Assembly (NCBI GenBank): GCA_026770025.1
Contig: JAMXDE010000035.1
Coordinates: forward strand, 248,001-312,000
Direction of reading: 5' to 3'
Source: Craspedostauros australis
Taxonomy: Eukaryota > Bacillariophyta > Bacillariophyceae > Mastogloiales > Achnanthaceae
DNA length: 64,000 bases
Shown: positions 44,269 through 55,219 of the stretch, piece by piece
Layout of the letters: each line of letters begins with the position of its first letter
Position numbering within the stretch: the first letter of the stretch is position 1
Translations under genes and position numbers: made by a program
Notes under the pieces: model-generated
The model's input: only the letters and a program-made list of their open reading frames with translations
What the model was told of the DNA's origin: nothing
The model's database searches: none

Positions 44269-44792
44269 TAATAGAGCCTGGACGTTATGGCTTATCACTT
44301 GTTAGCTGGTGTTGGCTGTAGAGGCTTGATTGGCAAGCGGGTCTGAACAAGAGTCTTCAGGATCACAAGTAGTCAATTGAGAATACTAATGATGGGTGAA
44401 GACACGTGCGGATTATGAGATTAGTGCTATGGTTCTTCCCTGCAGGGAGGATCTCCTGTGGTGTCCTGAATGACAATGCGTATGGGTCATGTAGCCCAAG
44501 TACTGTGGATCGAGATCCGTTGTCTGAGTTCCGTGAGAGACAATGGGCGATGATGCGCGTTGCTGGGGTTCTGTTTCCATGTGTCGGCGTTTTGGCGATG
44601 GTGGGTGTCAGAAACTTGGTTATCGGAACCCTATTGGTTCCCTGACACGAGTTCCAAAGATCTGCTTCAAGGTTCTGGATCTGTCCCCAAACGTGGGGGC
44701 CAGTGAAGTATTTGTTCGATCTACTCGAATGCTGACGAGTCGGGTGATTCGTAGTCTCTCTCTCTAATATGGGTACTAGTTTAGCTCTATTA
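44269..44792 (-). repeat. 5' LTR of the 11.8-kb Family G element
   Basis: 524 bp, TAATAGAGC...GCTCTATTA; its first 90 bp resemble the 12535 LTR. It abuts a Family T gag-protease fragment on the right. Confidence 0.88.
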
Positions 44793-45488
44793 CGAGCATT
44801 CGATGCAAGTTCACCGCGTTGATCTCCTTGGATGGGTTCTTGATGATGGCTGTGGAAGCCTTATCGTCGTCGGTTGGCATGATGGGATGCATCTGCACTC
44901 CCGTGATGAATTCGTTGGATGTGGGGAAGACTCGATCGAACACGATCTTTGTTCCGGATCTGTTGATGATGTCCATCAGAATGCCGTTGTTACCAAGCTG
45001 GTAACCGTTGTACAGAGCCTTGTTCGTAGAGAAAAGGTTCACCGCCATTTTCGGTGTGTACTTCACATCATCGAGCTGGATGATGTGGCCAATGTTGTCT
45101 TGTTGCTTGACCTTCAAGCAAATGGATCCCATCTTGGGAGAATCCAGCTTCGTGCTGTCTCCCACTTGGACGAAGGATTTGATGTACCGCACGTTGAAGA
45201 GAGCGGCGTCCGAGTTGACGATGTGACACGAAGCTCCGCTGTCGGCGAGCCAGGTGTCTTTGTTGACCTTGTCCTTGTATCTGGTGCTCAGTTCGTGGAG
45301 CTGCTCCACGGCTGCCGCAGCTATCTCGTCGTCAAAGCTGCCGTCGTCGTCGTCTTCGTGAACTCCGTCTTCGTTGTATGGATTGTGATGGTCTCCGTCA
45401 TCCATGTCGTTGGGTAGTTGCGCGTAGTCCGATGGAACCGTACTGCTCCGGTGAGTTCTGGTGACTGGATCGAAAGGTGTCACTCGTG
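44793..45488 (-). pseudogene. Gag-protease fragment of a Family T Copia element
   Basis: The frame encodes the spacer and protease (WLADSGASCHIVNSD near 45.2 kb) up to the LHRML start of the pre-integrase region, about 85-90% like 49515-50200. It is cut on the left by the Family G LTR in the middle of HRML-GHAP, and on the right by the LTR at 45489. Neither missing half is found at the other side of the intruding elements. Confidence 0.85.
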
Positions 45489-46279
45489 TGTTGGCAAGTT
45501 CCGCTCTCGGTAACCTACGATCGTGGAAGATGGTGTTGGTTGATAGTCGTCTGTTTGCTATTTCATTATGTTGGCACTCCGATACTCTCGGTGTCCGTTC
45601 GTTCTCTTGCCCGATGCTCTCGGCGCTTCAATCTGTTTCGTAGATTCAGTCTCCGACTATGAGTCGGTACGCGAGATCCTCTCTCGCTCCTCTCTGTATT
45701 CTCTCTCTCTCTCTCAACATCGTGTGCTCGTGCTACACGATACTCCGTGTTCGATGCGTACTCCGCATTCGACACTCTGTTCATTCAGTACTGGTTTCTA
45801 CTCCATGAGTACTTACCATTTGAAATTCACCTTCAGTATCCATGATCTTCATGGGTCATCGCATCTTTGCCTCCTGCTCTGACTTGGAGACAGCTGTCGA
45901 CGTGGTGACATGTTGACATCCTGTTGACGTCAGTAGGCGTCCTTCTGCTCTCCAGATGTCACGTTCCATTGGTGATGCAGTAGTCTGTCAGATGATATCG
46001 TCATCTGAGGTTTAGTTGGGAAGTACCTCGAGATTCTCTTGGTACCATTGATGCATGGACGGACGATCTTCCAATTTTCTCATAAATCGTTATTTGCAAA
46101 TTTCCTCCAGAAATCTTGCCCCTTTTCGTGTGTTCCATTTCCCCTGTAATTCTGACGAATCACAGTATACTATCGACACGAGTATAGTTATACCGTCCAA
46201 GTGTGTATGAGAGAATAACGGGTGAACGATGCACATATACACGTACATCTCGACATATACTCACATGTACATCTCGACA
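45489..46279 (-). repeat. 3' LTR of the 7.8-kb element
   Basis: Contains one TGACGTCA site (45925-45932), a CT-rich microsatellite near 45.70 kb and the inverted repeat CAGATGA-TATCG-TCATCTG near 45.99 kb. It is closer to the LTR at 63224 than to its partner. Confidence 0.88.
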
Positions 46280-46299
46280 CCCTTCCTATGTGCATTCGG

Positions 46300-49200
46300 T
46301 CATTCGAATGTTCTCGATGTGTCAAGGTACGACTTCTCGTGTTCGCGTTGTAAGTCGGCCTTGATGTTCTTGGTGAATCCGTCGCTTGTGTTCTGCTCGG
46401 ATTTGACGAAAATGATTTCGATGGTTTTGTTGATTACCATGTTCCTCACGTAGTGATGGCGCACGTCGATGTGCCGCGATCGTTGGGATGTTGATGGGTT
46501 CTTGGCGATGAAGATCGCCCCGATGTTGTCCACGCGGACCTTGATCGGTGTCTTCACTGGGATGCCCACACTTTCGAGTAGCTGCATTACGAAGAAGATT
46601 TCCTTTGCCGCTTCGGAAAGGGCAACGTATTCTGCTTCGGATGAGCTGAGTGTGACGGCCTTCTGTGCCTTGGATCGCCAAAGGATTGGTACCTTGCACA
46701 GGTATAGGATGAACCCTCCTACGCTGATTCTCGTGTTCTTGTCTCCTGCATATTCGCTATCGCAGAAGAGCTCCATGTCCCAGCCATCGTCGTCTGGACG
46801 CGCTGGATGGATCTTCAATCCATAGTCCTTTGTATCGATCACATACTTGATGATCCGATACATCTCCTTCATTGCGGCCTTGGTGGGCCCGATCAATACC
46901 TTGGAGAGTTCCCTCACAGGGTTCGCGATGTCTGGTCGCGAGTGCTTGATGAGGAAGAGTAGCATACCGACGCCTCGGCGGTATTCGGCATGTTCTTCTG
47001 GTCCGACCTTCTGCAGTCCGTTATCTTCAGATGGTCGTACGATGATTTGGCCCGGGGTTCCCGGTGTCCCATAGCGTTGCATCTTCTCAACCTTGGTTCC
47101 GAACTCTTCGATGAGGTGTCGGATGAGATGTGGTTGACGCAATGTCGCTCTAGTCTTGTCATGGTTCAGTTCGATGTTGCAGCTGAGGTAGTCTCCGAGT
47201 CCACACTCGATTGTCACCTTGAACTTGCTGCCTTGGATGTCCTTCAGGAATGTCTCCAGTGCCTTGGAGTCTCCGCAACAGAAGCAATCGTCCACGTAGA
47301 TGGCCACGATCATGCTTCCTTCGTTCGTCTTCCTGTAGAACAGGCACGGGTCTGCTGCGCTCTGTTCGAAGTTGATATTCTTGAGGGTCGATACCAACAT
47401 CTTGAACCATTGCCTGGCGCTCTGCACAAGTCCGTAGATTGGCTTATGTAGGGTCAGAGCTTTGTCTGATTGATGATCCATCCCATTGGGACAGTTCATG
47501 TAGATCTCTTCGTCGAGGTCTCCATGTAGGAATGCCGTTACGACGTCGACGAGTGCGCAGTCCATCTTCTTGATCAGCATGATCACCATCATGACCCGAT
47601 AGGTCACATCATGGATGACGGGTGAGTAATGCTCTTGGAAGTCTACTCCTGCGACTTGTGAATAGCCACATGCAACGAGTCGTGCTCGATGTGTGCCGTC
47701 GCGTTTTAGCTTGAAGACCCATTTGCACTTGCAGCATCTGCGGCCGCGTGGGATGGCGTCTCGTTTGATCTTGCTGTACACCTTTTGTGTATCCATGGAG
47801 TCGAACTCTTTCTTGATGGCTGCTCGATATCCCTTCCGATGGATGGGATCTGGGTGATTGAAGGCTCCATCGAATGTTGTAGGTTCGATGTGCTTCTCTG
47901 GTTCCTTGTTCTCGTCCTGCATCGACAATCCGATGTCGATCGCTGGTCTCTTGGTGATGATTGCATTCATCCCGTATAATCCAGTTGTGCTATAGTGAGT
48001 GATCTCGATCTCTTCATCTTCGTCTATGATTTCTTCGTCATCTGTAGTTTCGTTGTTGGAATCGTCGATCATCTCGTCACTGAGTTCGTCACTCGCCTCA
48101 TTGGACGATGGATCGCTCTCATAGCCTTCTTCCTTTCGACCTCGTTCGTTGAAGTCTGCGAGCTCGCGCAGAGCTCTGGGAATACTCTTCCCTGCAGTTG
48201 ACTTGGGATTAGCTTCTCCCTTCCTGCCTCGTGCTTCGTGACGTCGGATCCTCTCCTTTCTAGCTATGTCACGCTTGCTTGGTTTGCTCGATGGAGATCT
48301 GGATGGTGTGTCATGTGTAGACCTCGCTGGCGTATTCGGAGGAGTGGCGCCTGTGTCATCGTCGGCTTCGTCGCCGGATGGTAGGATCTCATCATCTTCA
48401 TGATTGGATTCGCTCCGATCTTCCTCGTCATTTTGGATTAGTTGAGTCACTGCTCCGTCGTCCTCATTATCCTCATCATCGCTGTCTGATAGGATGTAGT
48501 ATCTGTTACTGGCAGCGAAAGATACTCTCTTCGCTTCCGATGTTTGACGCGTTGCCGTTCTTGGCGTTGCTCCCTTCCGTCCGATGGTTGTGAAGCCGTC
48601 TGCGTCCGTTGTTCCTGTTTCGTTGGATATGTTCGGTGCTGGTGCCCAGCCACGGAACTGTCCGTATGATTGGTTGAGCCACTTGATGTCGCGTGAACAG
48701 ATGAGTGACTTGGTCGATGGTCTGTACATGTTGTAGACCCCTGATGCGTGTTGGTGTGCATATCCGATGAACACCATCTCTTCTCCTCTGTTCTTGAGTT
48801 TAGCGGTGATCCCGCCGTAGGTAGTCTTCACAACACCCACTTCTCCAAATGTGCGGAGTGCATCCGCATATGGTGGATCGCTGCCAAAGAATTGTCGATG
48901 TGGTGACTCCTTCTGATTCTTCGCTATGGTGATGTTGGCGATGGCGGTGGCAGTGCTCGCAGCTGCTGCCCACAGGCCATGCCTATACTCTTCGTCGAGC
49001 TGTGCTCCATTGAGCATGGAGCGGATCTTGGTGTAGAGATACGCGAACTTGCGTTCCACTCTGCCGTTTTGTTGCGGCGTGTTCGATGCCGTGAATTCGA
49101 ATTTCACGTTGAGTCCTGCATCGATGAGAGTATCCTCCGTGGATTTGTTCTCTCCGCTGTTGTCACCTCTGAAGATGATTTGTTGATCACCAGTCTGTGA

Positions 49201-52200
49201 TTTGATCGTTTGGACGAATCATTTGATGTACCCTGGTTGATCACTTTTGTTCTTGAGAAAGAAACTCCAGCAGTGATCCGTGCAGTCGTCCACGATCAGG
49301 GTCCAGTAGCGTTTATCTCCGAAGCTTATGTGTTTAGTGTAACTAATGTCAATGAAGAGTCGTTCGCCGCGGCGAGTTGCTCTTGGAATGGTTGCCTTCG
49401 GGATGTTTTTCACTCTTGCGTTCGCGACCGCGCAGTCGCGACATACCGGCATCTCGCCAATGATCTTCCATCCGTACTGAGCGGCCGTCCGCTTCATGGT
49501 TTCGAGTGGCGCGTGGCCGAGCATTCGATGCAAGTTCACTGCGCTGATCTCCTTGGATGGATTCTTGATGATAGCTGTGCAAGCCTTGTCGTCGTCCGTT
49601 GGCATGATGGGATACATCTGCACTCCTGTGATGAATCCGTTGGATGTGGGGAAGACTCGGTCGAATACGATCTTCATTCCGGATCCGTTGATGATGTCCA
49701 TCAGAATGCCGTTGTTACCAAGCTGGTAACCGTTGTACAGAGCCTTGTTCGTGGAGAAAAGGTTCACTGCCATTTTTGGTGTGTACTTCACATCATCGAG
49801 CCGGATGATGTGGCCAGTGTTGTCTCGTTGCTTGACCTTTAAGCGAATGGATCCCATTTTGGGAGAGTCCAGCTTCGTGCTATCTCCCACTTGGACGAAG
49901 GACTTGATGTGCCGCACATTGAAGAGAGCGGTGTCTGAATTGACGATGTGACACGAAGCTCCGCTGTCGGCGAGCCAAGTGTCCTTGTATCTGGTGCTCA
50001 GCTCGTGGAGCTGCTCCACGGCTGCCGCAGGTATCTCGTCATCGAAGTTCTCATCGTCTTCATCCTCGTGAACTCCATCTTCGTTGTATGGATGGCGGTG
50101 GTCCTCATCGTCCATGTCGTCGGGTAATTGTGCGTAGTCCGACGGGATTGTGTTGTTCCGATGTGATCCTGTGGCTGGATCGTAAGGGTTGACGCGTGGT
50201 CGTTCGCGCAAGAGCACACGCATGCACCCTCCAAGGATGTAATGAAGATCCGTCTCTGGGATTGTCTCTGTCTCAGCCGCTTCCAGTATGCGATTGATGA
50301 CAACCGAATTGGCGAGGATCTCTTCGATTGATCTGAAGTTCTCGGATAGGATCGATCCCATCATGTTTACCCATATTGGTCTCAGCACTCCTTGTGCGAC
50401 TCCTGGGAACAGTTTCACCCCTGCTTCCATCACAGCATCGAAGATGAGTTTCTTCTGGATTATCAATGCTGTTTCCGTTCCGTACGGAATGGTGTCATGA
50501 CGATGGAGGTAGTTTGATTCGTTGGGATTCCCAATCGATGGGAAGTCGATGTCTCTTGGATAGACGACACGCTCGTTTGGATTGAAGCTGTCGTCCGGAT
50601 GATCCTCGGTTTCGTCGCTGTCATCTTTGTCGAAGATACCCGATCTGTTGTTCCCCGCCACTGGAGGAGGCGGTGCTGCGCCGCCGTTCGTTTCGTCTCG
50701 GCCTCTATCATTGTCGTTGATCTCGTTGTCGGCCTCTTCACTCATGGCTTCTTCGATGTCGCTATCGATGGCCTCGTTGCCCATCTCGGCTTCGTCGCCG
50801 TATGGTCCGATCAGGTCGTGCGCGTTGAAGCAGCATTCGTAGCTCACTTCGCGTCTTGGATCCACCTCGTGGATGATTGGCTCCTCGCTGAGCCACTCCA
50901 GGACGATCTCATCGTCCTGCACTTCGTCGTCATTCCCGACGTACTCGAAGTTATCGAATAAGGAGTCTTCGATGTAGTCGTCGGACACCAACATGCAGAG
51001 CGGCATGTCCTTTGCCGAGAGTACCATCTCGTGCCCGCTCTTGTCGTGTCCTTCTGTTGCTGTGTTGGCCTGCTCGTCGGCCTTCTTCTTCTCGTTGAAC
51101 TTCTTCTTTCGGCACTCTGCCTCGCGGTGTCCGAAGATGCCACAGTAGTTGCACTTCCCGTTGAAGCTACTTCCTTTGTTGCGATTGTTGTTGCGCTTTC
51201 CGTTCATCTTGTTGTTGTTGTTGTTGTTCTTGTTGTTCGATTTCTTGCGTTCTGGGCAATCAGCAGATCTGTGACCATACACGCCACAGTTGTGGCAGGT
51301 ACCCTTGAAGTTACCGGTGCTTGTGAAGCTGGTGTCGTTGCTCTTCGTGTTGCTGTCTTGGAAGTCGTCGATGTACGCCTTGCCTCCTCTGTGCGTGGCG
51401 TATGCAGTGCGGAGTACTCCTCTGATCGTGTTGATGGTAACCAGTTCCGGATTAAACGTGAGTTGATGATGAAAGTTCACGATGTGAGTTCTGTATTCGC
51501 TGCTCACCGTGCTGAGGATTTGCATGATCATCTCCTCGTCCGTGATCTTGTACTTGACATCGTGGAGACGCGAGCGTAGACCCTCGAGTCGCGTGATGTA
51601 GATGTCGGGGTCCGAGTCTTTCTTCATCTTTTTGTTGTTGAATTGACGTTTGAGTTTGATCTTCGTTGCTGCGTCAGATGGACGGAACTTCTCCGCGAGA
51701 ACGTTCCACGCTGCGTGTGGATCTCCTTCGGGATAATCGTCGGAGACGCACTGGTTGATGTATTGGATGGCCTGCTTGCCCTTTCCTTTCTCTGCATCCA
51801 TCATGAGGATCAGATCACTGAAGCAGTCGCATCCCAGTTCGTATATCTCCTCCATCGCTTCCTTGACTTCGCCGGTGGCTGCCGCGATCTCACTCACTGT
51901 TGGAATCTTCGTCTTGCCCAACATCACGTCTCTTGTCTTCTGTGTATGAGCGTATGCCTTTGCTTGGGACTCCCATGCGCTGTAGTCTTCCTGTTCACCG
52001 CTGAACATCGACGCCTTGATACGTCGCTTGTTCATGTTGGCTGATGTCGCCATGTTGATTCGTTGTTTCGTTGTTGGTGCGCTCGCGCCCTTGATTTCCA
52101 TCTGTTTCTGTGTTGTCACTTTTTCGATTTCCGCTTGTTGTTTCGCGAGGATTGATTTGCTCACAAATTCTCCTCCTGGTGGTGTCTCACTTTTCCCACC

Positions 52201-52458
52201 CTGTTTGGCTGTGGGAATGCTCTTCGTCACACCAGTCTCCTCTTGCTTGACCGTCTTGAGAATCCTCTTCTCCTCGCGGTGTAGTCTTGCAGACCATTCT
52301 TCTTCGGTCTTGTTGATTGCGCTTGCGTGTGCGCCTGATAGGACAGTAGTCGCGGCTGCTTCCTTCTCTTCTCGTGGTGGAGTCTCACTTGCACCTTCTT
52401 CTCTCTTGATAGCCGGATTGGACAGAGGAATGTCTTTCAATTCCTCTTCCCCGCTCAT
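46300..52458 (-). pseudogene. Gag-pol polyprotein split by a single TGA
   Basis: ATG at 52458 (MSGEEEL), stop at 46300. Order: Gag core (SMFSGEQEDYSAWESQAKAY), two CCHC knuckles (CHNCGVYGHRSADC and CNYCGIFGHREAEC), acidic spacer, protease DSGAS (49.95 kb), pre-integrase LHRMLGH, integrase (RGDNSGEN, QQNGRVE), RT (YVDDCFCCG), RNase H (CDSEYAGD, SSEAEY, VRVDN). A TGA at 49219-49221 lies inside integrase; upstream and downstream are in the same frame. The intact relative has CGA at the matching codon (58946-58948), so a single transition inactivated the frame. No other break was found, so decay is slight. Confidence 0.92.
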
Positions 52459-52528
52459 TCAGCTTGCTGCTCTTGAATGATGTTCGTCTTCCTCGCACGA
52501 TACGATCCGCGGGCTCGCCCTGATCTAT

Positions 52529-52540
52529 CGTTTATAAACG
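52529..52540 (-). promoter_or_regulatory. Palindromic primer-binding region of the 7.8-kb element
   Basis: CGTTTATAAACG stands directly against the 5' LTR, as in the intact element (62549-62562) and, with a different centre, at 53800-53813. A tRNA-Ile (TAT) anticodon loop is a possible match; this is weak. Confidence 0.4.
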
Positions 52541-53333
52541 TGTTGGCAAGTTCCGCTCACGGTAACCTACGATCGTGGAAGATGGTGTTGGTTGATAGTC
52601 GTCTGTTTGCTATTTCATTACGTTGGCTACTCTGATCCTCTCGGTGTACACCAGTTGTCTTGCCCGATGCTCTCGGCGCTTCAATCTGTTTCGCAGATTC
52701 GGTCGTCCGACTATGAGTCGGTACGCGAGATGCTCTCTCGCTCCTCTCTGTATTCTCTCTCTCTCTCTCAACATCGTGTGCTTGTACTGCATGATACTCC
52801 GTGTTCGATGCGTACTCCGCATCCGACACTCCGTTCATTCAGTACTGGCTCCTACTCCATGAGTACTTACCATTTGAAGTTCACCTTCAGTATCCATGAT
52901 CTTCATGGGTCATCGCATCTTCGCCTCCTGCTCTGACTTGGAGACAGATGTCGACATGGTGACATGTTGACATCCTGTCAACGTCAGTAGGCGTCCTTCT
53001 GCTCTCCAGATGTCACGTTCCATTGGTGATGCAGTAGCCTGTCAGATGATATCGTCATCTGAGGTTTAGTTGGGAAGTACCTCGAGATTCTCTTGGTACC
53101 ATTGATGGATGGACGGACGATGTTCTAATTCTCTCAGAAATCGTCGATTGCAAATTTCCTCCAGAAATCTTGCCCCTTTTCGTGTGTTCCATTTCCGCTG
53201 TAATTCTGACGAATCACAGCATACTATCGACACGAGTATAGTTATACCGTCCAAGTGCGTATGAGAGAATAACGGGTGAACGATGCACATATACTCGTAC
53301 ATCTCGACATATACTCACATGCACATCTCGACA
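52541..53333 (-). repeat. 5' LTR of the 7.8-kb element
   Basis: 793 bp. The region 52620-52680 differs strongly from the partner LTR, and its CRE site is mutated (TCAACGTCA). It interrupts the gag frame that continues at 53334. Confidence 0.88.
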
Positions 53334-53732
53334 CTTACGTGGGTCTCCTCCCTCATAAGCGCTGCTCTTGCATCCCAACACAGCCATGAAGGCAACATTG
53401 CCTTCGGTGGTCTCATGGCTAATAGCCATGGTCAGTTCTTCAAACGCGTACTTCGCCAATGTCTTCTTGTACTCAGTCTCCTCTTCAGGAGTCATGTCAC
53501 TCGGCTTCTTGGCTTCGGCCTCCTTCTTCTTGCCTTCCACAAGGAGGGCAGAGGGGGAGGGGTCAAACGGTTCCTCCTTCACAATCACGTCACCCATGTC
53601 TTTGAGATACAAGTCTCCATAGCCCTTGCGGTTGGCACGGGCCAGGAACTTCGCACTCCAAGCTTTCCAGCTGGACCGCTTGCCGTCGAACATGATCATG
53701 TAACGATCAGTCTTACCTAGGAAGGATGTCAT
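53334..53732 (-). pseudogene. N-terminal gag fragment of another Copia family
   Basis: ATG at 53732. 132 codons read as the beginning of a Copia gag (YMIMFDGKRSSWKAWSAKFL, then YEGGDPRK), before the LTR at 53333 truncates it. An LTR and junction palindrome at the proper place upstream (53800-54559) support a third family. All pol domains are missing. Confidence 0.8.
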
Positions 53733-53812
53733 GGTGATGATGGTGATAGGATGTTTGTTGCTGTGCTGATGATGGTAGAAACGTAGGATTTCAATCGTAA
53801 CGTTTCGAAACG

Positions 53813-54559
53813 TGTTGGAAATCCAGGGTTATTGTTAGTACTGTAATCTAATCCGCTGTTAGAAACTGTACCGTTTTAGAACTGTGAGCACAATCTCACT
53901 TTCTCTTCCAATTTCATCTTCATGGCAGGCATCTGTCGCGGTGGTGACACGGGGCGTCCTGTTGTCTCTTAGGTGCTTCCCCCTTCATTCATCATGCTCT
54001 ATTCTTGCTTCCTTGTCTCTGCATCGCCGTAGCTGTCTACGCTTGCATGGTAGGGATCTGCAGTCTTGAGCACTTGCCTATCTCATGTTTCCGTCGTTGA
54101 TCTCATGATACCATCGTCTCATGGTCGATGTCACCTTTGGTGATGTTCCAAACCTGCGGCTGTTCTGATCCTTTCTGATGTTCCAAACCTGCAGATGTTC
54201 TTGTCCGCAGGAGGGGCGCGTGCTGTCCTCTGAAGAAGGTGCGTCACTTGCCCATGGACTTGCTGTTCTGATCGACGTCGTCGTCTGGGTGGTTGCCATG
54301 GTTGGCTTTGGTATTGGGACCTCCTGATCCGCCATAGGTGTCGCCCTTGCGTTACTGGAGGACAGGCTATCCTCCTCGTGGTAGTACAGGTGTCAATCAC
54401 GTCCGTACCCTTAGTCATAGTCATAATGACATGGCATATAAAGGTGTGACAAATAGTCTCCGAACATGTGACGAATAATATTCAAAGTTGTGACGAATAA
54501 TGTTGGGAGGTGCGGCAATCATGGGTATTCCGACAAAGTCGTACCCTCGATTCCCAACA
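53813..54559 (-). repeat. 5' LTR of the third Copia family
   Basis: Starts TGTTGGAAATC and ends GATTCCCAACA, a near-perfect terminal inverted repeat, giving 747 bp. It lies 80 bp upstream of the gag ATG on the minus strand. It has two copies of GATGTTCCAAACCTGC (about 54141, 54178) and two of GTGACGAATAAT (about 54470, 54493). Confidence 0.65.
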
Positions 54560-54572
54560 AACGTATGGTATC

Positions 54573-55219
54573 GAGCGAAGCTCAAGGTACTTCCCAACTA
54601 AACCTCAGATGACGATATCATCTGACAGGCTACTGCATCATCAATGGAATGTGACATCTGGAGAGCAGAAGGACGCCTACTGACGTCGACAGGATGTCAT
54701 CGTGTCACCATGTTGACATCTGTCTCCATGTCAGAAGCAGAAGGTAAAGGTCAGATGACCAAAGGGCATCAAGATCATGGATACAGGAGATGAACTTCAA
54801 GTGATAAGTACTCATGGAGTAGGAACCAGTACTGAATGAACGGAGTGTCAAATGCGGAGCATGCATCAAACGCGGAGTATCGTGTAGTGCAAGTACATGA
54901 TATCAAGAGTATCAGCACAAATACGTATAGTGCAAATTACGTTTCTCCCGTAGCCCCCACTATCTATAAATGTCACTTGTGTTCGGATCAGCAATCGCAA
55001 CGCCTGTAGCTCAACGGTAGAGCACCAGTAATTCTAACTGAGGTTCCGGGTTCGAATCCCGGCATGGTACTTTGCTTTTGCTCTCCCCTTGTGATTTTTC
55101 GATAGTGCTCTCAGAGAGAGAGAGAGAATACAACAGTGGCGAGAGAGCATCTAGCGTACCGACTCATAGTCGGACGACCCAATCTACAAGATAGACAAAC
55201 GTGCCGAGAGCATTGGGCA
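54573..55219 (+). repeat. Antisense fragment of the 7.8-kb element's LTR, part 1
   Basis: Reverse complement of the 45489-type LTR, beginning at the GGTACTTCCCAAC region and continuing to ATTGGGCA, where the intact Copia element interrupts it. It is itself disrupted by about 200 bp (about 54905-55105) carrying a tRNA-like sequence. It continues at 63128. Confidence 0.82.
55000..55070 (+). tRNA. tRNA-like sequence, possibly Arg; probably a pseudogene or SINE head
   Basis: A perfect A box (TAGCTCAACGG) and B box (GGTTCGAATCC) are correctly spaced. D stem GCTC/GAGC and T stem CCGGG/CCCGG are perfect. The anticodon arm CCAGT/ACTGA has one mismatch around a loop AATTCTA, which does not give a standard U33. 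The acceptor arm (…GCCTG with CATGG…) pairs poorly. The 5' part resembles eukaryotic tRNA-Arg. It has no adjacent genes and lies within an LTR fragment. A functional tRNA is doubtful; an intact pol III promoter is visible. Confidence 0.45.

Larger units (their letters stand above)
32976..44792 (-). mobile_element. Family G Copia retrotransposon, 11.8 kb, decayed
   Basis: Two LTRs (32976-33502 and 44269-44792) bound a minus-strand element with the Copia order gag, protease, integrase, RT, RNase H. An added domain stands before gag and another after RNase H. At 11,817 bp it is about twice the usual Copia length. The polyprotein is interrupted by frameshifts near 42.8 kb and 38.5 kb and by several in-frame stops. 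The LTRs differ at many positions, so it is not young. Left flank (TTCAT) and right flank (CGAGC) do not form a target-site duplication. Confidence 0.9.
45489..53333 (-). mobile_element. Family T Copia retrotransposon, 7.8 kb, one nonsense mutation
   Basis: LTRs of 791 and 793 bp (TGTTGGCAAG...CATCTCGACA) flank a minus-strand gag-pol frame. The inside has PPT AGGAAGGG at 46280-46287 and a palindrome at the 5' LTR junction. Flanks belong to two different TE fragments and show no target-site duplication, and the two LTRs are visibly different from each other, so the element may be a recombinant. Confidence 0.9.

Noticed and set aside
46290-53333. The TGA at 49219 as a programmed gag-pol readthrough site
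   Set aside because: It lies within integrase, not at the gag-pol border, and the intact relative has CGA there.
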